From Zetaproteobacteria bacterium (GTDB lineage: Bacteria; Pseudomonadota; Zetaproteobacteria; Mariprofundales; J009), in contig RFFX01000074.1 of assembly GCA_003696765.1 (NCBI GenBank), positions 1 through 48,575 of the forward strand: a DNA stretch of 48,575 nt, given 5' to 3'. The number at the start of each line of letters is the position of its first letter. The first letter of the stretch is position 1. The position numbers and the translations under genes were made by a program. The notes under the pieces are model-generated. The model did not search any database and was not told where the DNA came from. It worked only from the letters and a program-made list of their open reading frames with translations. This document shows positions 22,727 through 31,845 of this stretch, in pieces.

Positions 22727-23968
22727 ATGGCGACTGCGCGAGGCGTTGGCGCCGTCGGGTTGCTCTGTCTCATCTGTCTGGCGTTGTATTGCCCGGGCGC
22801 GGCCGCCGCCCGGGGGGCGCCGTACGACTACGGCGCGGTCAACGAGACCGACCTGCTCGCCGGACTGCCGGAGGAGGAGGTCCGCGCCATGCGCGCCGAG
22901 GCCCGACGGCTCTACGGGCCGAAGCGGTGGCGCCGCATCGCCGAGCGCTCGCGCCTCTACCGCTACCGCATCCTCCGCATCCTGCGGCGCCACTGGGCGC
23001 CGGAGGCGCTGCAGTTGATCCCGGTGGTCGAGTCGGGCTACAACCCCTACGCCCTGTCGCACGCCGGCGCCACCGGGCTGTGGCAGTTGATGCCGGCGAC
23101 GGCACGCGAGTGGGGTGCCGATTCCCGAGGCGGCGTCAACGGCCGCCGTTCGGTGGTGACCAGCAGCGAGACGGCGGTGCGCTATCTGCTGACGATGCAC
23201 GACACCTTCGGCTCCTGGCCGCTGGCCATCGCCGGCTACCACATGGGCCCCTACGGCCTGGCCCGGCGGCTCAAGCATCGGGCGTGGCGGCCGGATCAGG
23301 GGATCGACACTCTGCCGGTACCGCGGGCGACCCGCAACTACGTGCGCCTGGTCCTGGGGCTGGTCAGCCTGTGGCGCGACGGCCAGCTGCGCTTTCCCGA
23401 CCCCGAGGTGACCTCCGAGGTGGAGCTGGCTCCGCCGGTCGACATCGGCCAGCTGGCCCGCTGGATCGGGGTGGAGCAGCGCTACATCTTCGAGATGAAC
23501 CCCGGGCTCGACTACTGCAACTACTACGCCCGGCCGGTGCGGCTCTGCCTGCCGCTGACCTGCGCCCGGCGGGCGATGGCGGCAAGCCGCCGCTTCCGTC
23601 CGAAGATGGTGGCGGTGCGCATCCAGCCCGGCGACACCCTCTGGAGCATCGCCCGCCGCTACGGCACCACCGTCGCCCGACTGCGCCGGCTCAACCCCCG
23701 CCTCGGCCGCTGGCTCCACGCCGGCCGGACCCTGGTGGTGCCGGCGCACGACTACCGCAACGCGGTGGCGCGGCACAACCCGCTGCTCAACGGACGCCAC
23801 CGGATCCACTACCGGGTGCGCAAGGGGGATACGCTGTGGCGCATCGCCCGGCGCTACGGCACCTCGGTGCGCGCCATCCGGCGTATCAACCGGCTGTCGC
23901 GCGACTGGACCATCCGCCCCGGCGACTGGCTCTGGATCAAGGCGCGCCACCGTGTCGGCCGCACCTGA
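22727..23968 (+). CDS. mltD: Lytic murein transglycosylase with LysM repeats (MltD-like)
   Basis: The 413-residue protein has a signal peptide at about 1-28 and a lytic transglycosylase domain at about 85-215. The catalytic glutamate lies in IPVVESGYNPYA, with AGATGLWQLMPATAREWG and AIAGYHMGP. Two C-terminal LysM domains follow (about 300-345 GDTLWSIARRYGTT and 363-408 GDTLWRIARRYGTS). It cleaves peptidoglycan glycan strands in the periplasm. The start at 22727 was preferred over the ATG pair at 22673 because it gives a normal signal peptide without repeat-derived residues. It is followed by a peptide-binding lipoprotein gene overlapping its end. Confidence 0.9.
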   Translation: MATARGVGAVGLLCLICLALYCPGAAAARGAPYDYGAVNETDLLAGLPEEEVRAMRAEARRLYGPKRWRRIAERSRLYRYRILRILRRHWAPEALQLIPVVESGYNPYALSHAGATGLWQLMPATAREWGADSRGGVNGRRSVVTSSETAVRYLLTMHDTFGSWPLAIAGYHMGPYGLARRLKHRAWRPDQGIDTLPVPRATRNYVRLVLGLVSLWRDGQLRFPDPEVTSEVELAPPVDIGQLARWIGVEQRYIFEMNPGLDYCNYYARPVRLCLPLTCARRAMAASRRFRPKMVAVRIQPGDTLWSIARRYGTTVARLRRLNPRLGRWLHAGRTLVVPAHDYRNAVARHNPLLNGRHRIHYRVRKGDTLWRIARRYGTSVRAIRRINRLSRDWTIRPGDWLWIKARHRVGRT

Positions 23969-25654
23969 TACGGCGGCCCCCTCCCTCGGGCGGGGGGGGC
24001 GGGGGGGGCGGCTGTGCCGGATGGTGGCGGTGTTGTGGCTGCTCTCCGGCTGCTCCGGCGGCACATCGGCGCCCCAGCCGCAGCAGGCGGCGCCTCCTCT
24101 CATCGACGGGCCGCCGGCGATCGGCGACCGGCTGGTCTCCGCCACCATCGGTGACGCCACCAACCTGATCCCGATGATCGCCGGCGACGCCTCCAGCCAC
24201 GAGGTGGCCGACCAGCTCTACCTCTCCCTGCTCAAGTACGACAAGGAGCTCAACCTGACCGGGCAGCTCGCCGCCTCCTGGCGGGTGTCGGCGGACAACC
24301 GCACCATCACCTTCCGCCTGCGGCGGGGGATCCGCTGGAGCGACGGCAAGCCTTCACCAGCGCCGACTGCCTCTTCACCCTCCACCTGATCCAGGATCCG
24401 CACACCCAGAGCCCCTACAAGTCGGACTACGCCCGGGCGACCGATGCCGAGGCCCCCGACCCCTACACCTTCGTCGTCCACTACCGGCAGCCCTACGCGC
24501 CGGCGCTCAGCTCCTGGGCGCAGCTGGCCATCCTGCCGGCCCACATCTTCCGGGGTGTGGACATCATGCACACCGATCTGGCCCGCCATCCCAAGGCGAC
24601 GCTCGGCCCATACCGGCTGAAGTCGTGGCAGGCGCAGCAGTCGATCACCCTGACGCGCAACCCCGACTACTTCGACGGCACGGTCTGGATCGCCGAGCGA
24701 GTGCTGCGGGTGATCCCCGACCCGGCGACCCAGTTCCTCGAGCTGAGCGCCGGCCACATCGACGAGATGGGGCTGACCCCGATCCAGTACCGCCGCCTCT
24801 TCCCCGCCGATCCGCGGCTGGTGGCCAACTACGTCCGCTACCGCTACCTCGGCTTCGGCTACACCTACCTCGGCTTCAACCTCAAACGGCCGCTCTTCGC
24901 CGATGTGCGCGTGCGGCGGGCGATCGCCTACGCCATCGACCGCCAGGAGCTGGTCGACGGCGTGCTGATGGGGCTTGGGCGGGTGATCGCCACCCCGTAC
25001 AAGCCGGACACCTACTGGGTCGACCGGCGGCTGAAGCCGCGCCCGTTCGATCCGGCGCGGGCGCGGCGGCTGCTGGCCGAGGCCGGCTGGCGTGACCGCG
25101 ACGGCGACGGCATCGTCGAACGCGACGGCCGGCCGCTGCGCTTCACCATCCTGACCAACAACGGCAACCGCCAGCGCGCCGCCGCCGCCACCATCATCCA
25201 GCAGCGGCTGCGCGCGGTGGGGATCGCGGTCCAGGTTCGGCTGGTCGAGTGGTCGGCCTTCATCGAGCACTTCGTCAACACCCGCCGCTTCGATGCGCTG
25301 ATCCTCGGCTGGTCGCTCTCGCCCGAGCCCGACCAGTACAGCCTGTGGCACTCCTCGCAGACCGGGCCGAGGCAGTTCAACTTCCTCTCCTACCACAACG
25401 AGGCGGTCGATGCGGCGCTGGTCGCGGCCACCCGCACCTTCGACCGGGCGACGCGCAAGGCGTACTACGACCGGGTGCAGCAGGAGCTCTACCGCGATGT
25501 GCCGGTGGTCTTCCTCTACGCGCCGGAGTCGACCCCCGCCATCCACCGCCGCATCCGCGGCATCGCCCCCGCGCCGGCGGGGATCGGCTACAACAGCGAG
25601 CACTGGTTCGTGCCGGCGGCGGTGCAGAAGTACCGCGTGGCGATCACGCCGTGA
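23952..25654 (+). pseudogene. Peptide ABC transporter substrate-binding lipoprotein (SBP family 5), frameshifted
   Basis: The first frame (23952-24389) encodes a lipoprotein signal with lipobox LLSGC, then SATIGDATNLIPMIAGDASS and RWSDGKP. The family then requires F-T-x-x-D at this point. That sequence (TTC ACC AGC GCC GAC) exists only in another frame, starting at 24353, which stays open to 25654 and carries HPKATLGPYRL, RRAIAYAIDRQELVDGV and LGWSLSPEPDQYSLWHS. One base is missing near 24351-24352. Restored length is about 567 residues, normal for DppA/OppA. It is either a recent pseudogene or a sequencing error. No permease or ATPase genes adjoin it. The start is GTG, within the MltD end. 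Confidence 0.88.
23992..24008 (+). repeat. G8-C-G8 homopolymer tract at the start of the lipoprotein gene
   Basis: Eight G residues, one C and eight more G residues (23992-23999, 24001-24008), preceded by GGGC and followed by CGG, lie within the first 20 codons of the SBP gene. Such tracts are prone to slipped-strand changes and can form G-quadruplexes. Confidence 0.85.
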
Positions 25655-26580
25655 CCGGCAAGGCGCAGCTGATGAAACGGGCCACCTACGCCTCGGCGAC
25701 GGTGGCCGGCCTGCTCATCCTGTGCAAGGCGGTTGCCTGGCTCTACACCGACTCGGTCAGCATGCTGGCCACGCTGATCGACTCCTGCCTCGATGCGCTC
25801 GCCTCGCTGCTCAACCTGCTGGCCGTGCGCCACGCCCTCTCCCCGGCCGATCGCGAACACCGCTTCGGCCATGGCAAGGCGGAGGCGCTTTCCGGCCTGG
25901 GGCAGGCGATGTTCATCGCCGGCTCCGCCCTCTTCCTCGCACTGGAGGCACTGCGCCGGCTCTGGGCGCCGCAGCCGGTGGCGATGGCCGAGGTGGGCAT
26001 CGCGGTGATGCTCTTCTCCATCGTCATCACGCTGGCACTGGTCGCCTACCAGTCGATGGTGGTGCGCAAGACCGGCTCCACCGCCATTCGCGCCGACTCG
26101 CTCCACTACCGCACCGATCTGCTGATCAACGCCAGCGTGCTCGTCTCGCTTTTGTGCAGTGCCTGGCTCTGGCCGGGGGCGGACGCACTGGCCGCGCTGA
26201 TCATCGTCGGCTTCCTGCTCAACAGCGTGCGCGAGATCATCGGCCGCGCGCTGCGCGAGCTGATGGACCACGAGCTCTCCGAGCAGGAGCGGGCGATGAT
26301 CAAGAAGGTGGTGCGCGAACATCCCGAGGTGCGCGGCATGCACGACCTGCGCACCCGCACCGCCGGGCTCATTACCTTCATTCAACTCCATCTCGAGCTG
26401 GACGATCATCTAACTCTGTTCGAGGCGCATGCCATCTCCGACGATGTGGAGGCGCGGCTGCGCGCGCTGTTCCCGCAGGCGGAGATCCTGATCCACGAGG
26501 ATCCGGCCAGCCTGATGGAGCAGCCGACCCTGCTGCAGCGGCAGATCCACCCACGAACCGGGGGCGCGGGCGATGAGTGA
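25651..26580 (+). CDS. fieF: Cation diffusion facilitator (FieF/YiiP family)
   Basis: The 309-residue protein has six predicted membrane helices over about 10-215 and a C-terminal cytoplasmic domain. Metal-site motifs are LIDSCLDALASLLNL (D-x3-D), HRFGHGKAEALSGL, and ADSLHYRTDLLINASV (H-x3-D). It exports Fe(II) or Zn(II) from the cytoplasm by proton antiport. The GTG at 25651 overlaps the stop of the SBP gene; ATG 25672 is an alternative start. Its stop overlaps the next gene by 8 bases. In an organism that may oxidise iron, an iron exporter would fit, but the metal cannot be told from sequence alone. Confidence 0.9.
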   Translation: MTGKAQLMKRATYASATVAGLLILCKAVAWLYTDSVSMLATLIDSCLDALASLLNLLAVRHALSPADREHRFGHGKAEALSGLGQAMFIAGSALFLALEALRRLWAPQPVAMAEVGIAVMLFSIVITLALVAYQSMVVRKTGSTAIRADSLHYRTDLLINASVLVSLLCSAWLWPGADALAALIIVGFLLNSVREIIGRALRELMDHELSEQERAMIKKVVREHPEVRGMHDLRTRTAGLITFIQLHLELDDHLTLFEAHAISDDVEARLRALFPQAEILIHEDPASLMEQPTLLQRQIHPRTGGAGDE

Positions 26581-27508
26581 CTCTTTCCAGGGAGCACGAT
26601 GGATCGCATGGTGGTTGTGGCTGTTGCTGCTGCCGGCGGTGGTGCACGCCGCCGAGGCGGAGCGCTGGCCGGTGCGCTACCTGCCGATGGGCGAGGCACG
26701 CGCCCTGGTCAAGAGCGCGCTCTCCCCCACCGGCAGCGTGGTAGCGCTCGAATCACTCCATCTGCTGGTGGTGCGGGACGACGCCGACCACCGCAAACGG
26801 GCGCGGGCGCTGCTTGCGCAGTACGACCGCCCGCCGAATCAGTATCGGGTCACCGTCGAGATCATCGAGGCGATGGAGTCGGACGACGAAGCACTGCAGG
26901 CCGCCGCCCGTCTGCCAGGCGGCTGGCTGCGGCTGGAAGGCCAGTCGGAAGCGATCGACTACAGCGGCACACGGCAATGGTCGCTGCTGCTGCTCGCCGG
27001 CCGGGAGGGCATGGTGACCACCGGTGAAGTGCAACCCTTCCGCCGTCGCATCCGCCGGTGGCTGGCCGGCTACGGCCTGCTGCGGCGGGAGAGCGTGGAT
27101 CTGGTGGCGCTCACCTCCGGCTTCTTCGTCCGGCTGCAGCCGGGCGGCGACAACCAGGTGGAGGTGGCGCTGCAGCCGTGGCTGGCGCGCAGCCAACCCT
27201 CGCTGCCTGCCGACGCAAAACCAGAGCTGCTCATCGGGCTGGGCACCGCCACCGCACCCGCCGCCTCCCCCTCGGTCGGCAGCGCGCCGTTGCGGCTCAA
27301 CGCCGCCCCGCAGATGGAGATGCCCAAGCCGGTGCGCATCCTCCATGCCGCCACCCATCTGCGGGTGACACCGGGCCGGCCGGTGGAGCTGGTCGCAGCC
27401 CGGGGCGAGTCGCAGCGCTTCGGCCGCACCCTGCTCGGGGCATCCGACACCAGTGGAAACGGCGCGCTGCACATCCGGCTGCTGGTGGAGCGGGTCGACG
27501 GAGAGTAA
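26573..27508 (+). CDS. Exported protein with a secretin short (N-type) domain
   Basis: The 311-residue protein has a signal peptide (about 9-27, ending VVHAA). A domain at about 32-100 follows, with RYLPMGEARALVKSALSP, LLVVRDDADHRKRARALLAQ and QYRVTVEIIEAME. This is the N1-type fold of type II/IV secretins. The rest (about 100-311) is rich in beta-type sequence and has no secretin pore motif, so it cannot form the outer-membrane channel itself. It may be a periplasmic partner of a pilus or secretion machine. It overlaps fieF by 8 bases. I know no named family for the whole protein. Confidence 0.6.
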   Translation: MSDSFQGARWIAWWLWLLLLPAVVHAAEAERWPVRYLPMGEARALVKSALSPTGSVVALESLHLLVVRDDADHRKRARALLAQYDRPPNQYRVTVEIIEAMESDDEALQAAARLPGGWLRLEGQSEAIDYSGTRQWSLLLLAGREGMVTTGEVQPFRRRIRRWLAGYGLLRRESVDLVALTSGFFVRLQPGGDNQVEVALQPWLARSQPSLPADAKPELLIGLGTATAPAASPSVGSAPLRLNAAPQMEMPKPVRILHAATHLRVTPGRPVELVAARGESQRFGRTLLGASDTSGNGALHIRLLVERVDGE

Positions 27509-27515
27509 CCGCGCC

Positions 27516-29039
27516 ATGGGCACGCAGGGCGGGCGCTGGTGGCGGCGGGGCGACCTCGACGGCTTCTTCGGGCTGTTCGTCGACAACCTGATCCAGCTGC
27601 TGCTCATCACCAGCCTCTGCGGCGGGCTACTCAAGATCCCCGACGAGCTGCTCTTCGACCGCATTCTGCCGGGGGTGGCGCTCAGTCTGCTGATCGGCAA
27701 CGCCTTCTACGCCTGGCAGGCCGACCGGTTGCGCCGCTCCCGCGGCCAGCCGGCGACCGCGCTTCCCTACGGCATCAACACCCCCTCACTCTTCGCCTTC
27801 GTCCTCTTCGTCATGCTGCCGGTGGAGCGGGCCACCGGCGATGCGGAGCTGGCCTGGCGGATGGGGCTGGCCGCCTGCCTCGGCTCCGGCCTGATCGAGT
27901 GCGCCGGCGCCTTCGTCGCCGGATGGATCAAGGCGCACACGCCGCGTGCGGCGCTGCTCGCCACCCTGGCCGGCATCGCCCTCTCCTTCATCTCGATGGA
28001 CTTCGCCTTCCGCATCTTCGCCGATCCGCTGGTCGGGCTGGCGCCGCTCGGTCTGCTGTTCATGGCCTACATCGGCCGCAGGCGGCTCTGGCTGGGCATC
28101 CCCGGTGGGCTGGCCGCCGTGGTCTGCGGCACGCTGCTCGCCTGGCTGATGGGACGGATGGATGCCCACGCCGTGGCGCTCGCCGCCGGCTGGCATCCAC
28201 CGCTGCCGGCCATCTCCGCGTTGATCGACGGCGTGGTCGACCCGCGCATCGCCGGCTTCCTGGCGGTGATCGTGCCGATGGGGCTGTTCAACCTCGCCGG
28301 CTCGCTGCAGAATCTGGAGAGCGCCGAGGCGGCGGGTGACCGCTACCCGGTGCGTCCCTCGCTGCTGGCCAACGGCCTGGGCACCATCACCGCCGCCTGT
28401 TTCGGCAGCTGCTTTCCCACCACCATCTACATCGGCCACCCGGCGTGGAAGGAGATGGGCGCAGGCTGCGGCTACTCGGTGGCCAACGGCGTGGTGGTGT
28501 CGCTGCTGGTGCTCAGCGGCACCATCGGCGCGGTGGCGGCGCTGGTGCCGGTGGAGGCGGGCGCGGCGCTGCTGCTGTGGATCGGGGTGATCATCGCCGC
28601 GCAGGCCTTCCGCCAGACCCCGCCCCACCACGCTCCGGCGGTGGTGGTGGGGCTGATCCCCGCCTTCGCCGCCTGGGGCTGGATGATGGTCACGGCAGGC
28701 CTCCACGCGGCGGGGGCCACCATCGGCGCCGTCGGGCTGGAGGCGTTGCAGCGGCAGCTGCCGGTGGCCGGCATGCTGGCGCTGGAGCGGGGCTTCATCT
28801 TCACCTCGATGATCTGGGCCGCCTTCACCGTCGCGTTGATCGAGGGGCGCCGGCGGCAGGCGGCGCTCTGGATGGGGGTGGGCGCGGCGATGAGTCTGAC
28901 CGGCCTGATCCACGGCTTCCGCCTCGTCGGCGACGCCGTGGTGCAGGCCTGGGGCGTCACGCCCGCCGGCGCCTCATTCGCCGCCGGCTACGCCCTGATC
29001 GCGTCGCTCTGCCTGCTCGGGGGAAGGGAGCAGCGCTAA
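27516..29039 (+). CDS. NCS2-like multi-pass permease
   Basis: The 507-residue protein has about 12-14 hydrophobic segments and starts at ATG 27516, 8 bases after the upstream stop. Conserved-looking stretches are GQPATALPYGINTPSLFAF, PMGLFNLAGSLQNLESAEAAG, and GSCFPTTIYIGHPAWKEMGA followed by GYSVANG. These resemble distant members of the xanthine/uracil/guanine permease superfamily (COG2252-like). Purine or pyrimidine uptake is only one possibility, since this branch is poorly characterised. It converges with the DJ-1 gene, with 18 bases between them, and no terminator with a T-tract is visible there. Confidence 0.72.
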   Translation: MGTQGGRWWRRGDLDGFFGLFVDNLIQLLLITSLCGGLLKIPDELLFDRILPGVALSLLIGNAFYAWQADRLRRSRGQPATALPYGINTPSLFAFVLFVMLPVERATGDAELAWRMGLAACLGSGLIECAGAFVAGWIKAHTPRAALLATLAGIALSFISMDFAFRIFADPLVGLAPLGLLFMAYIGRRRLWLGIPGGLAAVVCGTLLAWLMGRMDAHAVALAAGWHPPLPAISALIDGVVDPRIAGFLAVIVPMGLFNLAGSLQNLESAEAAGDRYPVRPSLLANGLGTITAACFGSCFPTTIYIGHPAWKEMGAGCGYSVANGVVVSLLVLSGTIGAVAALVPVEAGAALLLWIGVIIAAQAFRQTPPHHAPAVVVGLIPAFAAWGWMMVTAGLHAAGATIGAVGLEALQRQLPVAGMLALERGFIFTSMIWAAFTVALIEGRRRQAALWMGVGAAMSLTGLIHGFRLVGDAVVQAWGVTPAGASFAAGYALIASLCLLGGREQR

Positions 29040-29057
29040 AGCCGCCCCGCCGGATGC

Positions 29058-29618
29058 TCAGCCGGCGACCAGCTCCTCGCGCACCTCCCGCGCCTTCTCC
29101 TCGCCGCACAACCGCGCCACCAGCCGCAAGGCGAAGGCCAGCGCCGTACCCGGCCCGCGGCTGGTGATCAGATGGCGATCCTCGACCACCGCATCGTCGC
29201 AGTAGACCGCATCGGGCGCCGCTTCGCGCAAAGCATCGCCGGTGCCGGGGTAGGAGGTGACCCGCCTGTCGCCGACCACGCCGTAGGCGGCCAGGGCCAG
29301 CGGCGCGGCACAGATCGCCGCGACTTCACGCCCGGCCGCGCTGGTCCGCCGAACCAGGTCGCGCACCCGTGCATCGTCACGCAGAATGAAGGCGTTGGGC
29401 AGCCCGCCGGGCAGCACCACCATCGACCACTCCTCCTCCAGCAGGTCGTCGAGCGCGGCGTCGGCTTCGACCGTCACCTGCGAGCGGCCGGTCACCGACC
29501 GTCCGTCGAGGCTGGCCAGCGTCACCGACACCCCGGCGCGGCGCAACACGTCGACCACGCTCAGGCATTCGATCTCTTCAAACCCCTCGGTGAAGGGCAC
29601 CAGAACACGATGGGACAT
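29058..29618 (-). CDS. DJ-1/PfpI family protein (YajL-like)
   Basis: The 186-residue protein has the DJ-1 fold landmarks VLVPFTEGFEEIECLSVVDV (with the conserved glutamate near residue 15), MVVLPGGLPNA, and the nucleophilic-elbow cysteine AAICAAPLALAAYG near residue 105. ITSRGPGTALAFAL ends the domain. The length and motifs match the YajL/DJ-1 subfamily, proposed to act as chaperone, glyoxalase or protein deglycase during oxidative or carbonyl stress. It is downstream of the cytochrome b561 gene but separated by 83 bases containing two hairpins. Confidence 0.9.
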   Translation of the reverse strand: MSHRVLVPFTEGFEEIECLSVVDVLRRAGVSVTLASLDGRSVTGRSQVTVEADAALDDLLEEEWSMVVLPGGLPNAFILRDDARVRDLVRRTSAAGREVAAICAAPLALAAYGVVGDRRVTSYPGTGDALREAAPDAVYCDDAVVEDRHLITSRGPGTALAFALRLVARLCGEEKAREVREELVAG

Positions 29619-29648
29619 GGACAGACACCTCCTCAGAAGGCCTTCGTC

Positions 29649-29687
29649 GGGCGCGTCCGGACGCGCCCCCTTCGACGCGATCGGCTC
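29649..29687. other. Two adjacent hairpins between DJ-1 and cytochrome b561 genes
   Basis: GGGCGCGTCCGGACGCGCCC at 29649-29668 is a perfect 20-base palindrome. Immediately beyond it CGACGCGA and TCGCGTCG (29672-29687 region) form a second hairpin. There is no T-tract on either strand. Candidate roles are a protein-binding palindrome or a stable mRNA 3' structure for the b561 transcript. Confidence 0.5.
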
Positions 29688-29701
29688 GCGTCGGGATCAT
29701 G

Positions 29702-30295
29702 CTACCAGAAGATCCGGTTCTTCGACTTGTGGCCCAACCATTCGTGCCAGAAGGCCATACCCGCATGGCCGATGAGGAAGATCCACAGCAGCGTGCCGAG
29801 CGCATCGGCGTGGATCTCCATCACCGCATGGACCCACTCCGGGTGCGATCCATCCTCGCCCATGCCGAAGAAGATGATCAGCCCGCTCAGCCCCATGGCC
29901 AGCAGCAGCAACAGCCCCGCGCCATGGACCGTTCCGGGCAGCGCGATCCCCACATCCTGCGGCGGCGGCCCGTGGCGCAGCCAACCCGGCACCATCTTCA
30001 GCTCCTCGATCAGCTGGTCACGCCCCTCCTGCCGCAGCCAGGGGAAGAGGATGTGCCACGCACTCTCGTCCCCGGCGTCGCGCAGGGTGTGGACCAGGTG
30101 GACCACCACCAACAGCAACAGCAGCAGCCCGACCGCCTCATGCCACTCGAACAGCTCCAGCCTCCACGCCGAAGGATGGGTGCCCGGCTCCGGATGCTCC
30201 ATGTTCGCCGCCAGGGCCAGCTGGAGGATCACCACCAGCACCAGCGCCAGGTGCAGCACCTTGGTGAAGGTGTTGTATCCGAGTGCCTTCAACAT
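29702..30295 (-). CDS. Cytochrome b561-type membrane protein
   Basis: The 197-residue protein has four predicted membrane helices (about 10-30, 48-70, 125-148, 165-185). Histidines suited to haem b ligation lie in [44 protein letters not shown] and [14 protein letters not shown]. This is the layout of the b561/Ni-hydrogenase cytochrome b superfamily, which moves electrons between quinones and periplasmic partners. Its ATG lies 7 bases inside the argG 3' end, implying cotranscription with argG. No hydrogenase or partner cytochrome is adjacent. Confidence 0.85.
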   Translation of the reverse strand: MLKALGYNTFTKVLHLALVLVVILQLALAANMEHPEPGTHPSAWRLELFEWHEAVGLLLLLLVVVHLVHTLRDAGDESAWHILFPWLRQEGRDQLIEELKMVPGWLRHGPPPQDVGIALPGTVHGAGLLLLLAMGLSGLIIFFGMGEDGSHPEWVHAVMEIHADALGTLLWIFLIGHAGMAFWHEWLGHKSKNRIFW

Positions 30296-31542
30296 CCATC
30301 CCCCCGCAGCCGCGCCCCGCCATCTCCCCGACCGGAAATCCCGGCCAGTCGCAGCCGCAAGGCGTTGAGCTTGATGAACCCCCCGGCATCGCGTTGGTCG
30401 TAGGCGCCGCGGTCGTCCCCGAAGGTGCAGAGCCGCTCATCAAACAGCGAGCGGTCGGAGCGGCGGCCGACCACCATCACGTTGCCCTTGTAGAGCTTGA
30501 GCCGGACGCAACCCTGCACCCCCTCCTGCGATGCATCAATCAACCGCTGCAGCATCTGCCGCTCGGGGGAGAACCAGTAGCCGTTGTAGATCAGCTTGGC
30601 GTAGCGCGGCATCAGCTCGTCCTTGAGATGCGCCGCCTCCCGATCGAGGGTGATCGACTCGATCGCCCGGTGGGCCTTGAGCATGATGGTTCCCCCCGGG
30701 GTTTCGTAACAGCCGCGTGACTTCATGCCGACGAAGCGGTTCTCGACGATGTCGATGCGGCCGATGCCGTGCCTGCTCCCCAGGCGATTGAGCGTACGCA
30801 CCACCTCCGCCGGGGCCATGGCCTCGCCGTTGACCGCCACGATATCTCCGCGCCGGTACTCAAGCTCGACGAACTCCGGCTCGTCGGGCGCATCCTCCGG
30901 CGCACAGGTCCAGCGCCACATCGACTCCGGCGGCGGATTCCACGGATCTTCCAGATCGTAGCCCTCGTAGGAGATGTGCAGCAGGTTGGCATCCATCGAA
31001 TAGGGGGATCTACTCCCCTCCCGCTTGCGCTCGATGGGGATGTCGTGCCTGGCGGCGAACTCGATCATCTGCTCGCGTGAGCGCAGATCCCACTCGCGCC
31101 AGGGGGCGATCACCCGGATGTCGGGCTGGCAAGCGTAGAAGCCGAGTTCGAAGCGGACCTGATCGTTCCCCTTGCCGGTCGCACCGTGGGCCACGGCGTC
31201 GGCCCCCTCGATCCGGGCGATCTCGACCATCCGCCGGGCGATCAACGGCCGGGCGATCGAGGTACCGAGCAGGTATTCGCCCTCGTAGACGGCGTTGGCG
31301 CGAAACATGGGGAAGATGTAGTCGCGGGCGAACTCCTCGGTCAGATCCTCGATGTAGACGGCACTGGCGTTGCAGGCCACCGCCTTGGCCCGCGCCTCCT
31401 CCACCTCCTCCCCCTGTCCGATGTCGGCGGTGAAGGTGACCACCTCGCACCGGTAGTGCTCCTGCAGCCACTTGAGGATGATCGAGGTATCCAGCCCGCC
31501 GGAGTAGGCGAGGACCACCTTGCGTATGCGCTGTTGCGTCAC
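30289..31542 (-). CDS. argG: Argininosuccinate synthase
   Basis: The 417-residue protein carries the ATP-pyrophosphatase P-loop [11 protein letters not shown] at the N-terminus, then [40 protein letters not shown] and the C-terminal [15 protein letters not shown]. It joins citrulline and aspartate to form argininosuccinate in arginine biosynthesis. The start is taken as GTG at 31542 because the family motif begins 12 codons later and the extension to 31632 has no family similarity. It is transcribed divergently from sspA across a 303-base intergenic region. Confidence 0.95.
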   Translation of the reverse strand: MTQQRIRKVVLAYSGGLDTSIILKWLQEHYRCEVVTFTADIGQGEEVEEARAKAVACNASAVYIEDLTEEFARDYIFPMFRANAVYEGEYLLGTSIARPLIARRMVEIARIEGADAVAHGATGKGNDQVRFELGFYACQPDIRVIAPWREWDLRSREQMIEFAARHDIPIERKREGSRSPYSMDANLLHISYEGYDLEDPWNPPPESMWRWTCAPEDAPDEPEFVELEYRRGDIVAVNGEAMAPAEVVRTLNRLGSRHGIGRIDIVENRFVGMKSRGCYETPGGTIMLKAHRAIESITLDREAAHLKDELMPRYAKLIYNGYWFSPERQMLQRLIDASQEGVQGCVRLKLYKGNVMVVGRRSDRSLFDERLCTFGDDRGAYDQRDAGGFIKLNALRLRLAGISGRGDGGARLRGDGC

Positions 31543-31756
31543 GGCATGCTTCCCCCTGCCGCCCCACCCGTCGTCGGCGGCGCGCCGGCCCGCCACCCCG
31601 ATAGGGCGATCGCTCACGCGCGCCCCGTCCACCGCGGGTCAGGATCGGGTTCCTCCGTTGCGGCCGCAACGCCGACTTCCTGCGCAAGCGGCACCACAAA
31701 CCGGGGGGCGCACCATAGGCCATCTCCGCGCCGCATCCAACCATCCGGCCCCGCCG

Positions 31757-31784
31757 TTGATTTTTCCGCCATAAACGCTACAAT
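31757..31784 (+). promoter_or_regulatory. Sigma-70-like promoter of sspA
   Basis: TTGATT (31757-31762) and TACAAT (31779-31784) are separated by 16 bases in an unusually AT-rich island of the argG-sspA gap. Transcription should start near 31791. This makes the in-frame ATG at 31783 unusable and supports the TTG start at 31846. The rest of the 31543-31845 gap shows no gene and no clear argG promoter. Confidence 0.6.
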
Positions 31785-31830
31785 GCGCCCCCTTTTGCGG
31801 ACCGGCCCCGTCCGATCCATCGATCCTTCC

Positions 31831-31835
31831 GGAGG
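31831..31835 (+). promoter_or_regulatory. Shine-Dalgarno deciding a TTG start for sspA
   Basis: GGAGG at 31831-31835 lies 10 bases before TTG 31846, the codon that begins the GST-fold domain (LITLYSNPRC). Confidence 0.6.
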
Positions 31836-31845
31836 CAGCGACGCC

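Noticed and set aside
29048-29067. Hairpin CGCCGG/CCGGCG as a terminator between the permease and DJ-1 genes
   Set aside because: Only six base pairs, no T-tract, and it overlaps the DJ-1 stop codon.
31783-31845. ATG at 31783 as the sspA start
   Set aside because: The ATG overlaps the -10 hexamer TACAAT, so it would not be in the transcript; the GGAGG-TTG pair fits better.
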